A stretch of DNA of 5,140 nucleotides from Pseudomonadota bacterium (GTDB taxonomy: Bacteria; Pseudomonadota; Gammaproteobacteria; Pseudomonadales; Pseudohongiellaceae): the NCBI GenBank assembly GCA_022563075.1, contig JADFOC010000231.1:1-5140 (forward strand), read 5' to 3'. A model generated the notes under the pieces. It was not told where the DNA came from and did not search any database. It saw nothing but the letters and a program-made list of their open reading frames with translations. The stretch's first letter is position 1, and each line of letters opens with the position of its first letter. Below, in pieces: positions 1-5,140 of the stretch. Position numbers and translations under genes: made by a program.

Positions 1-662
1 TCGACCTGTTATTAGGAGTGAAAGCAACAAGAAATATATCGGATGTTCTGGCAGGGAAGTGTGATTTAAAGGACATCCTAATTGACGCAACCGGGGGCAT
101 AAAAGTGATACCAGCATCGTCTGGCACACAAGCATTAGCATCGATGGGTCCACAAGAACATGCGGGTCTGATTAGCGCCTTTCATGCGCTGGATGACCAA
201 ATGGATGTTCTTGTAATCGATACAGCAGCAGGGATTTCAGACACGGTGATAAGTTTTGTCCGTGCCTCACAGGAAATCCTGTTGGTAGTCTGTGACGAAC
301 CATCATCAATAACAGATGTCTATGCACTGATAAAAATTCTGAATCGGGAACACCAAGTAACACGGTTCAGAGTTGTAGCCAATATGACCAGGTCACCAAA
401 GGAAGGTCGAAACCTGTTCAATAAACTTGTACACGTTACGGATCGATTTCTGGACGTAACTCTGCGCTATGCAGGGGATATTCCATTCGACGATTCGGTG
501 CGCAAAGCCGTACAAAAACAAAAGGCTGCACTTCAAGCATTCCCCGGAAGCAAATCTTCGATTGCTTACAAGAAACTGGCTAAGACTGTTAGTGAATGGC
601 CCATCATGGACCAGCCACGAGGACATCTTGAGTTTTTTGTGGAGCGATTAGTATTACACTAA
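1..662 (+). CDS. fleN: Flagellar number regulator FleN/FlhG (MinD-like ATPase), 5' end missing
   Basis: Partial gene; the frame is open to the left edge. Bases 3-17 read DLLLG in frame ahead of the GTG at 18, so that GTG is an internal valine and not a start. FleN/FlhG is a MinD/ParA-type ATPase that limits flagellar number, in Pseudomonas by antagonising the master regulator FleQ. The Walker A P-loop (GGKGGVGKT in the family) lies outside the window. Seen here are the DVLVIDTAAG Walker B-like strand (about bases 204-233), the VVCDEP strand with SITDVYALIK, VTDRFLDV, DDSVRKAVQKQ and the family C-terminus RGHLEFFVERLV. The 219 visible codons match the distal part of a protein usually about 275-280 residues long. 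The stop is TAA at 660-662, and fliA starts 16 bases later, which implies one operon. Family assignment is very secure; the symbol could equally be flhG. Confidence 0.95.
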   Translation, partial: DLLLGVKATRNISDVLAGKCDLKDILIDATGGIKVIPASSGTQALASMGPQEHAGLISAFHALDDQMDVLVIDTAAGISDTVISFVRASQEILLVVCDEPSSITDVYALIKILNREHQVTRFRVVANMTRSPKEGRNLFNKLVHVTDRFLDVTLRYAGDIPFDDSVRKAVQKQKAALQAFPGSKSSIAYKKLAKTVSEWPIMDQPRGHLEFFVERLVLH

Positions 663-678
663 AACGGGATGACTGATA

Positions 679-1428
679 ATGACTTCAGCTACTGGGGCAT
701 CCGTATACGACAATGTTCAAGCCGATGGCAATGCGAAAGAAGAATATCTGAATGAAGTGGTTGAGCGCTATGCCTCACTGGTAAAACGCATCGCCCATCA
801 CTTGCTGTTGAGAATGCCAGCCAGTGTGCAGATTGATGATCTTATTCAATCGGGCATGATTGGCTTGTTGGAAGCTGCAAAAAAATATGATGTCTCAAAG
901 GGGGCTAGCTTTGAAACCTATGCGGGCATCAGAATTCGAGGCTCCATGTTGGATGAAGTTCGTAAGGGAGACTGGGCACCGAGATCTGTGCATCGCAAAT
1001 CGCGCAAGGTGGCGGAAGCAATTAAGCTGATCGAGGCGCGTACCGGTAAAGATGCGAAAGATAGCGAAATAGCCAAGGAACTGGAAATTGATCTCGATGC
1101 CTACTATGCCATCTTGCAGGATGCATCGGGCAGTCGCCTCTTCAGTTACGATGACATCATGGAAGGTGATGATTCTGCTATCGAGCTGGCAGCAGGGGAG
1201 TTGCCGGGCCCCTGTGATGGATTACAACGAGATACTTTTAAGGCGCATCTGGCCAAGGCTATTGATGGATTGCCGGATCGAGAAAAATTAGTACTGGCTT
1301 TGTACTACGACGAAGAATTGAATTTGAAGGAAATTGGAGAAGTAATCGGTGTCAGTGAATCGCGCGTCAGTCAAATTCACAGTCAGGCAGCGATGCGATT
1401 GAAGGCTCGCTTAACTGAGTGGAATTAG
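679..1428 (+). CDS. fliA: RNA polymerase sigma-28 factor FliA (flagellar sigma)
   Basis: Complete 249-residue protein, close to the usual 235-250. It directs RNA polymerase to late (class III/IV) flagellar and chemotaxis promoters and is held inactive by the anti-sigma factor FlgM. Sigma-70 region 2 spans about residues 25-104: DDLIQSGMIGLLEAAKKYD is region 2.2, and FETYAGIRIRGSMLDEVRKG followed by DWAPRSV covers regions 2.3-2.4. DWAPRSV is typical of FliA. Region 3 follows at about 107-150 (KSRKVAEAI, DSEIAKELEID). Region 4 is about 198-244, with LPDREKLVLALYY and the helix-turn-helix LKEIGEVIGVSESRVSQIHSQA. The ATG at 679 has a modest GGGA Shine-Dalgarno at 666-669 and lies just after fleN, so it is probably co-transcribed. 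The gene is intact with no missing motif. Unusually, cheY does not follow it. Confidence 0.97.
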   Translation: MTSATGASVYDNVQADGNAKEEYLNEVVERYASLVKRIAHHLLLRMPASVQIDDLIQSGMIGLLEAAKKYDVSKGASFETYAGIRIRGSMLDEVRKGDWAPRSVHRKSRKVAEAIKLIEARTGKDAKDSEIAKELEIDLDAYYAILQDASGSRLFSYDDIMEGDDSAIELAAGELPGPCDGLQRDTFKAHLAKAIDGLPDREKLVLALYYDEELNLKEIGEVIGVSESRVSQIHSQAAMRLKARLTEWN

Positions 1429-1441
1429 TCCAGATTCGTAG

Positions 1442-1464
1442 CCCCGGCACAGGAAAAGCCGGGG
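1442..1464 (+). other. GC-rich hairpin between fliA and the DUF2802 gene
   Basis: Perfect 7-bp inverted repeat: CCCCGGC (1442-1448), a 9-base loop ACAGGAAAA, and GCCGGGG (1458-1464). It starts 13 bases after the fliA stop. No run of T follows (the next bases are GAAGATCC), so it is not a canonical Rho-independent terminator. It may reduce read-through, protect the 3' end of the fliA message, or mark where neighbouring genes were lost. The structure is seen; the role is inferred. Confidence 0.6.
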
Positions 1465-1477
1465 GAAGATCCACGTC

Positions 1478-1485
1478 AAGGAGAG
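1478..1485 (+). promoter_or_regulatory. Strong Shine-Dalgarno deciding the GTG start at 1490
   Basis: AAGGAGAG lies 4 bases before GTG at 1490, with the AGGAG core 6 bases away. It is the strongest ribosome binding site in the window and supports the GTG rather than a later start. It sits 13 bases after the GC-rich hairpin, so it would remain accessible when the hairpin forms. Confidence 0.75.
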
Positions 1486-1489
1486 ACAG

Positions 1490-1891
1490 GTGTTTACCAA
1501 CTATATTGATCAATCATTATTTTATTTTTTGCTGGCAATTAATGTATCAATTGTCAGTGTTTATTTATTGTCCAGAGTCAGGAATTTACAGCTACAGCTG
1601 CTGGAACTTAAAGCGAATAATCGGAACGAATCTGATTGCCTGGCCCGCAACATCTCTGGGTTAGTAAAACGGCTGCGACTGGCAGAACGACAATTAGACA
1701 AGACCAGTCAAAAACAAGACGAGATAAAAGCCAACAAGACTCTGGATACCAACCTCACCCAGGCTAACAAATTGCTGGATCTTGGTATCGACAAGGATCA
1801 ACTCATGCACCAATTTGGCTTGTCCGAAGCAGAAGCCAATCTGATGAGCCTGGTGCACACTAAATCGAATTGCCTCGAACAGCCTGCATAG
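1490..1891 (+). CDS. DUF2802-type membrane-anchored protein of the flagellar/chemotaxis locus
   Basis: 133 residues, GTG start chosen by the AAGGAGAG ribosome binding site. A membrane helix covers about residues 9-27 (LFYFLLAINVSIVSVYLL), followed by a charged helical, probably coiled-coil stretch at about 30-82. The C-terminal block at about 85-123 contains QANKLLDLGIDKDQLMHQFG and LSEAEANLMSLVH, which has the look of a helix-turn-helix (a leucine-rich helix, GID, a helix, then LSEAEA). This layout and the C-terminal pattern match my recollection of DUF2802, found at the end of the fliA-che-cheW cluster in Pseudomonas, Vibrio and Shewanella. Its molecular role is not established to my knowledge. 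A cytoplasmic domain tethered to the inner membrane is inferred. It lies 61 bases after fliA and faces the convergent minus-strand gene across 18 bases, with no evident terminator between them. Confidence 0.8.
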   Translation: MFTNYIDQSLFYFLLAINVSIVSVYLLSRVRNLQLQLLELKANNRNESDCLARNISGLVKRLRLAERQLDKTSQKQDEIKANKTLDTNLTQANKLLDLGIDKDQLMHQFGLSEAEANLMSLVHTKSNCLEQPA

Positions 1892-1909
1892 ATCGGAGAG
1901 TTGGGCTTT

Positions 1910-2416
1910 CTAAATCAGTTCTTGATAATATTTCCGAACCTGTAGAATTTGTAATTGTCGAGATTGGCTGCGCTCTATAGCCTTGTCTATTTCGGGCCCA
2001 TAAATTTCATACCAGGAATATGTGCCAGGAATTTGTGAAGTTAGATAGTAAATATTCACCTTCAGTAGTCGAAAGAACAGCTGGTAGTCGCGCTCGCTTT
2101 CGTACATTTTGTTTGCAGTATCAAGAATGTGGCGTTCACTAATCTTCAAATCAATCGACGCTTCTAAATTCCGTACTGTCGCCATGCTGATTCTGGTTTT
2201 GCTTTCGATTTCCTCAAATGCTGCATAGTCTGCATGGATCTGATCCAGTAATTGCTTGCCGGATCTGATATCCAGGGTGTCATGTAGATTTAGTAAGATA
2301 TAAATGCAAAATACAGTAGCAACTATATTGCTGATAATTATCACAATCGCCAACAATCCACTAAATCTGGTTTTTGAGTCGAGGGTGCTGATGCGAAATG
2401 ATTCTGCTGAAGTCAA
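1910..2416 (-). CDS. Unrecognised single-pass membrane protein with helical extracytoplasmic domain (second gene of a pair)
   Basis: 168 residues; family not recognised. It has a short N-terminal tail with basic residues (SKTRF) before a membrane helix at about residues 19-42 (GLLAIVIIISNIVATVFCIY and LL), which predicts N-in/C-out topology. The rest is rich in charged and aliphatic residues and looks mostly helical (IHADYAAFEEIESKTRISM, LEASIDLKISERHILDTANK). An aromatic section follows at about 110-140, with YQLFFRLLKVNIYYLTSQIP and TYSWYEIYGPEID. There is no HAMP, kinase, GGDEF or chemoreceptor signalling domain. The start is a TTG at 2416 with a weak AAAGAG Shine-Dalgarno (bases 2431-2426) 9 bases upstream; no in-frame ATG exists before the membrane helix, so the exact start is uncertain. 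It begins 19 bases after the stop of the upstream minus-strand gene, so the two are probably one transcript. Confidence 0.75.
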   Translation of the reverse strand: MTSAESFRISTLDSKTRFSGLLAIVIIISNIVATVFCIYILLNLHDTLDIRSGKQLLDQIHADYAAFEEIESKTRISMATVRNLEASIDLKISERHILDTANKMYESERDYQLFFRLLKVNIYYLTSQIPGTYSWYEIYGPEIDKAIERSQSRQLQILQVRKYYQELI

Positions 2417-2435
2417 GGCTATGTGCTCTTTCTGC

Positions 2436-3023
2436 TTAGGGCGTGAGTACAGAATTCTCTGGATTCATGTTTTGGTTTGAGTCGGCTTCGGCAGCTACTG
2501 GTGAATCGTTATTCAATCGAAATTCACGACCTTTACTATTGGAAATAGCGGCGTCTAATTTGCTGTTAAATTCGTCTCGCCAACCCCTGGAGCCGCTGAC
2601 CATTTCTGACAAGCCATGCACTGCCAGCTTCACCGTGTCCAGAAAATACTGAAAATCTTTTTCCTGCCCCAGCATTACTTGCTGCAGGAGGGCAAATTGG
2701 TGTTCATCGACACTGGGATTGATTGCATCGAGTCTTCTGCTGATTGCTTCCATCTGGTGATTATGGAATTCGACGGCCAGGTTAAGGTTGGAAAACTCTT
2801 CGCTGACATTTCCTGCCAAATAAGTCATTTCGGCGAGCGGCGCTTGTGTTGAAGAGATTACGCGGGCGCTCAGGCTCACGTAGGTGAATCCCAGACAGGC
2901 TATAAACAGCAACGAAGTTATTCCCGCGATGAATATATAATTCAGCTGGTTCTTCGCTCTAGCCTCAATTAACGCGAGCGGGTCCTCTTTTGCTTCCTCT
3001 TCCTCTCTGTCTTCTTCGGCCAT
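2436..3023 (-). CDS. Unrecognised single-pass membrane protein, acidic N-terminus and helical extracytoplasmic domain (first gene of a pair)
   Basis: 195 residues from ATG at 3023; family not recognised. A very acidic cytoplasmic tail (residues 1-14, run of Glu/Asp) leads into an amphipathic stretch and a membrane helix at about 28-50 (NYIFIAGITSLLFIACLGFT and YVS). Helical segments at about 55-165 follow, e.g. QAPLAEMTYLAGNVSEEFSN and HQMEAISRRLDAIN, which recall the periplasmic helices of sensor proteins. No second membrane helix or signalling domain follows. The tail is polar and Asn/Ser-rich (173-195), probably disordered. The start is set by AGGA (bases 3036-3033) 9 bases before the ATG. 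The frame stays open to a TTG at 3089, but that has no ribosome binding site and would prepend 22 unconvincing residues. It is followed by a protein of similar build, suggesting partners. Confidence 0.75.
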   Translation of the reverse strand: MAEEDREEEEAKEDPLALIEARAKNQLNYIFIAGITSLLFIACLGFTYVSLSARVISSTQAPLAEMTYLAGNVSEEFSNLNLAVEFHNHQMEAISRRLDAINPSVDEHQFALLQQVMLGQEKDFQYFLDTVKLAVHGLSEMVSGSRGWRDEFNSKLDAAISNSKGREFRLNNDSPVAAEADSNQNMNPENSVLTP

Positions 3024-3032
3024 CAATTGTTG

Positions 3033-3036
3033 TCCT
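3033..3036 (-). promoter_or_regulatory. Ribosome binding site fixing the ATG at 3023
   Basis: On the minus strand AGGA precedes ATG (3023-3021) by 9 bases, favouring this start over the upstream in-frame TTG at 3089. The site lies at one end of a perfect 10-bp palindrome, CCTGCGCAGG (3034-3043). Confidence 0.55.
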
Positions 3037-3051
3037 GCGCAGGTTTGCGGC

Positions 3052-3066
3052 ACTATTAAGGATAGT
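3052..3066. repeat. Inverted repeat ACTAT-N5-ATAGT upstream of the minus-strand pair
   Basis: ACTAT (3052-3056) and ATAGT (3062-3066) form a perfect 5-bp dyad with a 5-base centre. It lies 29 bases upstream of the ATG at 3023. On the minus strand it overlaps a possible weak -10 (TATCCT, 3064-3059), which has a TTGCCA (3089-3084) 19 bases upstream. A repressor site is possible, but short dyads arise by chance. Confidence 0.3.
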
Positions 3067-3152
3067 CGACAGCGGACTAAGCGTGGCAATCGTGGGTATA
3101 TTTCCCGGCAGTGCCGAAGTTGTTGAGGTACTAATTAGGGGTGGTTGTTAGC

Positions 3153-3158
3153 TATAAT
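3153..3158 (+). promoter_or_regulatory. Candidate promoter -10 for ccmAB
   Basis: A perfect TATAAT followed by CGCGCC, 51 bases before the ccmA ATG. No good -35 sits at 16-18 bases: that position is occupied by ACTAAT or CTAATT, part of an 8-bp palindrome CTAATTAG (3131-3138). There is no extended TGn motif. With this weak -35 the promoter may need an activator. The match to the hexamer is seen; promoter function is inferred. Confidence 0.45.
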
Positions 3159-3208
3159 CGCGCCTGCTTACAACGAGCTCCCAAATAAACCAGGTAACTA
3201 AAGCCTTC

Positions 3209-3865
3209 ATGGCAACTGATTCAACAGCTATTGCCAGTGCTAAGCAGAGCGATCAGGCTATGCTGGCTGCCGATGAATTGTTCTGCGAGCGCGGTGAACG
3301 GGTTCTCTTTCGGCAGTTGAGTTTCGAGCTGGTAGAGGGCCAGGTACTGCAAGTACAGGGCAGCAATGGCAGTGGCAAAACCACCCTGTTGCGGATTCTA
3401 TGCGGTCTGAACGACAGCTATGACGGTACCGTTCACTGGTATGGCGAAGAGATAGGGTCGCAGACCGACAGCTTTTTTGGCTCCCTGCTGTATATCGGTC
3501 ATCGGACCGGCGTTAGCAAAGTGTTGACTCCATTAGAGAATCTGCGATGGGCCTGTAGTTTACAGCAATCGGTCGATGAGGCCGATCTGTATAAGGCATT
3601 GGCTGATGTTGGTTTGCGAGGATACGAAGAGTCACAATCCTATACGCTTTCGGCTGGTCAGCAGCAGCGGGTATCGATGGCGCGATTGTTGATCAGCCAA
3701 GCCCGATTGTGGGTATTGGACGAGCCGTTTACCACCCTGGATGCGAGGGGCATAAAACAATTGGAAGCGCTAATGCGAGACCATGCGAGTGCCGGTGGCG
3801 CCGTCATTGTCACTACCCACCACCAGCTTGATTTAGCCGAGCTGCAAACCTTGAGTCTGGGGTAG
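3209..3865 (+). CDS. ccmA: Cytochrome c maturation ATP-binding protein CcmA
   Basis: 218 residues. Cytoplasmic ATPase of the CcmABCD complex in System I cytochrome c biogenesis; ATP hydrolysis is needed to release haem-loaded CcmE from CcmC. All key ABC elements are visible: Walker A GSNGSGKT (residues 51-58), signature LSAGQQQR (147-154), Walker B LWVLDEP (167-173), D-loop TLDA (176-179) and switch histidine in TTHH (202-205). LLYIGHRTGVSK (about 93-104) stands where other ABC proteins have a Q-loop glutamine, as is usual in CcmA. The family normally starts near MLxAxELxCERxER, which matches Met18 (base 3260), so the first 17 residues may be an extension or the true start may be 3260. Neither ATG has a strong ribosome binding site. 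The stop lies 4 bases before ccmB, so translation is probably coupled. Confidence 0.95.
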   Translation: MATDSTAIASAKQSDQAMLAADELFCERGERVLFRQLSFELVEGQVLQVQGSNGSGKTTLLRILCGLNDSYDGTVHWYGEEIGSQTDSFFGSLLYIGHRTGVSKVLTPLENLRWACSLQQSVDEADLYKALADVGLRGYEESQSYTLSAGQQQRVSMARLLISQARLWVLDEPFTTLDARGIKQLEALMRDHASAGGAVIVTTHHQLDLAELQTLSLG

Positions 3866-3869
3866 GGCA

Positions 3870-4559
3870 ATGACAGCGGGTGGAACCACTACAGCCAGCG
3901 CGTTCCGCGCCACGCTGAAACGAGATTTATTGATTGCCTATAAAAGGAAGAACGATGTCATCAACCCGTTCATGTTCTTCATCATTGTGGTATCGCTGTT
4001 TCCCATCGGTATCAGCCCGGATGGCGATCGTCTGAGTGAGATTGCGGCCGGGGTTATTTGGATATCGGTACTGCTGGCGTCGATGCTTTCGATGGACAAT
4101 CTCTATCGATCAGATTATGAAGATGGCTCACTGGAACAACTGCTGCTGAGTCCGCATCCGCTATATTTCATGGTCTTGGCGAAGAATATCAGTCACTGGT
4201 TGGTGAGTGGCTTGCCCGTGGTGCTAATATCTCCCTTGCTGGCATACATGCTGAGCCTGCCCTCCGAAGCCTACCTGACGCTGTTTGTCTCACTGCTGAT
4301 TGGAACACCGATATTGAGTTTAATTGGCTCTATTGCCGTGGCGCTGACGGTTGGCCTGGGCAGTCGGGGATTAATACTGGCGGTAATCACTCTGCCTATG
4401 AGTGTGCCGGTGCTGATATTCGGTACCCTGGCGGTTCAAGCCAGTTTGAATAGCGTTTCGCCAACAGGTTTCCTATCCTTAATGTTAGCCATGTTAGCCG
4501 GCGCGTTGAGCTTGGCTCCGTTGGCGTCTGCCGCGGCGCTCAGAATCAGTGTGAGTTAA
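3870..4559 (+). CDS. ccmB: Cytochrome c maturation membrane protein CcmB
   Basis: 229 residues, near the usual 220-230. CcmB is the inner-membrane partner of CcmA in System I cytochrome c maturation. The family pattern is clear: FRATLKRDLLIAYKRKNDVI then NPFMFFIIVVSLFPIGISPD, followed by IAAGVIWISVLLASMLSMDN with LYRSDYEDGSLEQLLLSPHP. Six hydrophobic segments lie at about residues 32-48, 57-75, 108-130, 135-162, 166-188 and 200-222. The ATG is 4 bases after the ccmA stop, with GGGGTAGGG (3859-3867) serving as ribosome binding site across the ccmA stop codon. The reading frame is intact with no unusual feature. The following gap to ccmC is long for this operon. Confidence 0.95.
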   Translation: MTAGGTTTASAFRATLKRDLLIAYKRKNDVINPFMFFIIVVSLFPIGISPDGDRLSEIAAGVIWISVLLASMLSMDNLYRSDYEDGSLEQLLLSPHPLYFMVLAKNISHWLVSGLPVVLISPLLAYMLSLPSEAYLTLFVSLLIGTPILSLIGSIAVALTVGLGSRGLILAVITLPMSVPVLIFGTLAVQASLNSVSPTGFLSLMLAMLAGALSLAPLASAAALRISVS

Positions 4560-4588
4560 AAGAGGTTTCCTGAACTATTACCGTATGA

Positions 4589-4612
4589 TTACAATGCGTT
4601 ACAATACGTAAC
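4589..4612. repeat. 10-bp tandem repeat with overlapping dyad between ccmB and ccmC
   Basis: TTACAATGCG (4589-4598) is followed directly by TTACAATACG (4599-4608), 9 of 10 bases identical and one helical turn apart. The second copy forms a dyad with the next bases, GTTAC-AATAC-GTAAC (4598-4612). It sits about 30-57 bases after the ccmB stop and upstream of the candidate ccmC promoter. It could be a protein-binding site or a small mRNA hairpin. I do not recognise the motif as that of a known regulator. Confidence 0.5.
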
Positions 4613-4632
4613 AGGGATCAGTCGTGCCCGCG

Positions 4633-4641
4633 TGGTATATT
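4633..4641 (+). promoter_or_regulatory. Possible extended -10 promoter for ccmC
   Basis: TGG followed by TATATT fits an extended -10 (TGnTATAAT, 5 of 6 in the hexamer), 37 bases before the ccmC ATG. No convincing -35 lies 16-18 bases upstream, which an extended -10 can tolerate. The unusual gap length is the main reason to consider separate ccmC transcription. Weak evidence. Confidence 0.3.
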
Positions 4642-4678
4642 TAAAATCGGTCAATGAAAAGCGAGAGAACAAAGAATT

Positions 4679-5140
4679 ATGTGGTTGTGGTTTTCCAAAT
4701 TGGGCTCACCCAAGTGGTTCTATGAACTGTCCAGTAAATGGCTGCCCTGGCTTATCGGCGCCATGTTTATTTTTCTGGCCGTGGGCGTAGTCTGGGCACT
4801 GCTCTACCTGCCGCCTGATTATCAGCAGAGTTACACTTCTCGAATCCTCATAGTGCATGTAGCGGTGGCTGGTACTTCGCTGGCATTTTTTCCAATAATG
4901 GCGGTAGCCGGCGCGATTACGCTGGTATGGCGGATGAAGTTGGCCGATATGGTGGCTAAAACGGCGGCACCGTTGGGGGCCTGGTTTTCATTTTTGACGC
5001 TGGCAACGGGTTCTATCTGGGGCAGTGTCAGTTGGGGCACCTGGTGGGAATGGACAGACGCCAGGCTGGTCTCCATGTTGTTCCAGTTCTTTCTGCTAAT
5101 TGGCATTGTTTCCCTGCGCTCCGCCTTGGAAGAGCCGGAC
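4679..5140 (+). CDS. ccmC: Haem-handling protein CcmC (WWD family), 3' end missing, divergent motifs
   Basis: 154 codons, open to the right edge; the family is about 240-250 residues, so roughly the last third is missing. CcmC is the inner-membrane haem-handling protein that loads haem onto CcmE. The N-terminus FSKLGSPKWFYE is diagnostic, as are PDYQQ, MKLADM and APLGAWFSF. Hydrophobic segments lie at about 22-43, 58-83, 99-114 and 131-146. His60, equivalent to a haem-ligand histidine in E. coli CcmC, is present. The surroundings are unusual: HVAVAGTS replaces the family HVPAAxxS, WGSVSWGTWW replaces WGKPxWGxWW, and WWEWTDARL has an extra Thr (bases 5054-5056) compared with WWxWDARL. The frame continues normally on both sides. 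The ATG at 4679 has a weak GAGAG at 4663-4667. Family comparisons are from memory. The symbol is secure; full function is less so. Confidence 0.92.
   Translation, partial: MWLWFSKLGSPKWFYELSSKWLPWLIGAMFIFLAVGVVWALLYLPPDYQQSYTSRILIVHVAVAGTSLAFFPIMAVAGAITLVWRMKLADMVAKTAAPLGAWFSFLTLATGSIWGSVSWGTWWEWTDARLVSMLFQFFLLIGIVSLRSALEEPD

Noticed and set aside
172..626. Minus- and plus-strand open frames inside fleN
   Set aside because: Shadows of a securely identified gene in other frames.
18..662. GTG at 18 as the start of fleN
   Set aside because: The residues before it (DLLLG) continue the FleN/MinD-family alignment to the left edge, so the gene is cut by the window and the GTG encodes an internal valine.
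1429..1489. Sigma-28 promoter upstream of the DUF2802 gene
   Set aside because: No stretch resembling TAAAGTTT-N11-GCCGATAA was found by eye.
1419..1664. Plus-strand open frame overlapping the end of fliA and the start of the DUF2802 gene
   Set aside because: It is out of frame with both neighbours, has no ribosome binding site, and its translation lacks domain-like pattern; the GTG-started frame has the strong AAGGAGAG.
1892..1909. Terminator between the convergent DUF2802 gene and the minus-strand gene
   Set aside because: The 18-base gap contains no stem-loop with a T-tract on either strand.
2443..2852. Two plus-strand open frames opposite the first minus-strand gene
   Set aside because: No ribosome binding sites and no coherent membrane or domain pattern; the minus frame gives a continuous protein with a clear membrane helix.
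3024..3089. 22-residue N-terminal extension of the first minus-strand gene from TTG at 3089
   Set aside because: No ribosome binding site, a rare start codon and Cys/Arg-rich unconvincing sequence; the ATG at 3023 has AGGA at good spacing.
3658..3870. Minus-strand open frame over the end of ccmA
   Set aside because: Antisense to the ABC signature and Walker B coding region; no independent support.
4654..4725. 23-codon open frame starting ATG at 4654, overlapping the start of ccmC
   Set aside because: Out of frame with ccmC, no ribosome binding site and no leader-peptide feature such as repeated regulatory codons; probably chance.
4831..5106. Minus-strand 91-residue open frame opposite ccmC
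   Set aside because: Shadow of ccmC, which has diagnostic motifs throughout.

Overview
The window reads as a gammaproteobacterial chromosome, probably a marine or Pseudomonas-like lineage. This rests on a flagellar fleN(flhG)-fliA pair on the same strand and close to a cytochrome c maturation ccmABC cluster. From memory, this neighbourhood is conserved in Pseudomonas, Vibrio and Shewanella. No species can be named from the sequence alone.

Layout. Positions 1-662 hold the 3' part of fleN, whose P-loop end lies off the left edge. fliA (sigma-28) follows after 16 bases. A 61-base gap with a perfect GC-rich hairpin leads to a small membrane-anchored DUF2802-type protein (1490-1891, GTG start). 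The minus strand then carries two consecutive genes of unrecognised family (3023-2436 and 2416-1910). Each encodes a short cytoplasmic tail, one membrane helix and a helical, probably periplasmic domain. They converge on the DUF2802 gene and diverge from ccmA. The plus strand resumes with ccmA (3209-3865) and ccmB (3870-4559), spaced by 4 bases. After an unusually long 119-base gap comes ccmC (4679 to the right edge, cut off).

How the genes work together. FleN controls flagellar number, and FliA transcribes late flagellar and chemotaxis genes. The DUF2802 protein normally sits at the far end of the chemotaxis block that follows fliA. CcmA and CcmB form the ABC transporter-like part of System I cytochrome c maturation, and CcmC passes haem to CcmE.

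Three points stand out. The chemotaxis genes (cheY, cheZ, cheA, cheB, the stator/parA genes and cheW) expected between fliA and the DUF2802 gene are absent, although the flanking order is kept. A pair of unassigned bitopic membrane proteins occupies the space before ccmA. CcmC departs from its family at several normally near-invariant haem-handling positions, including an extra residue in the WWD signature. I saw no RNA genes, mobile elements, CRISPR arrays or att sites.
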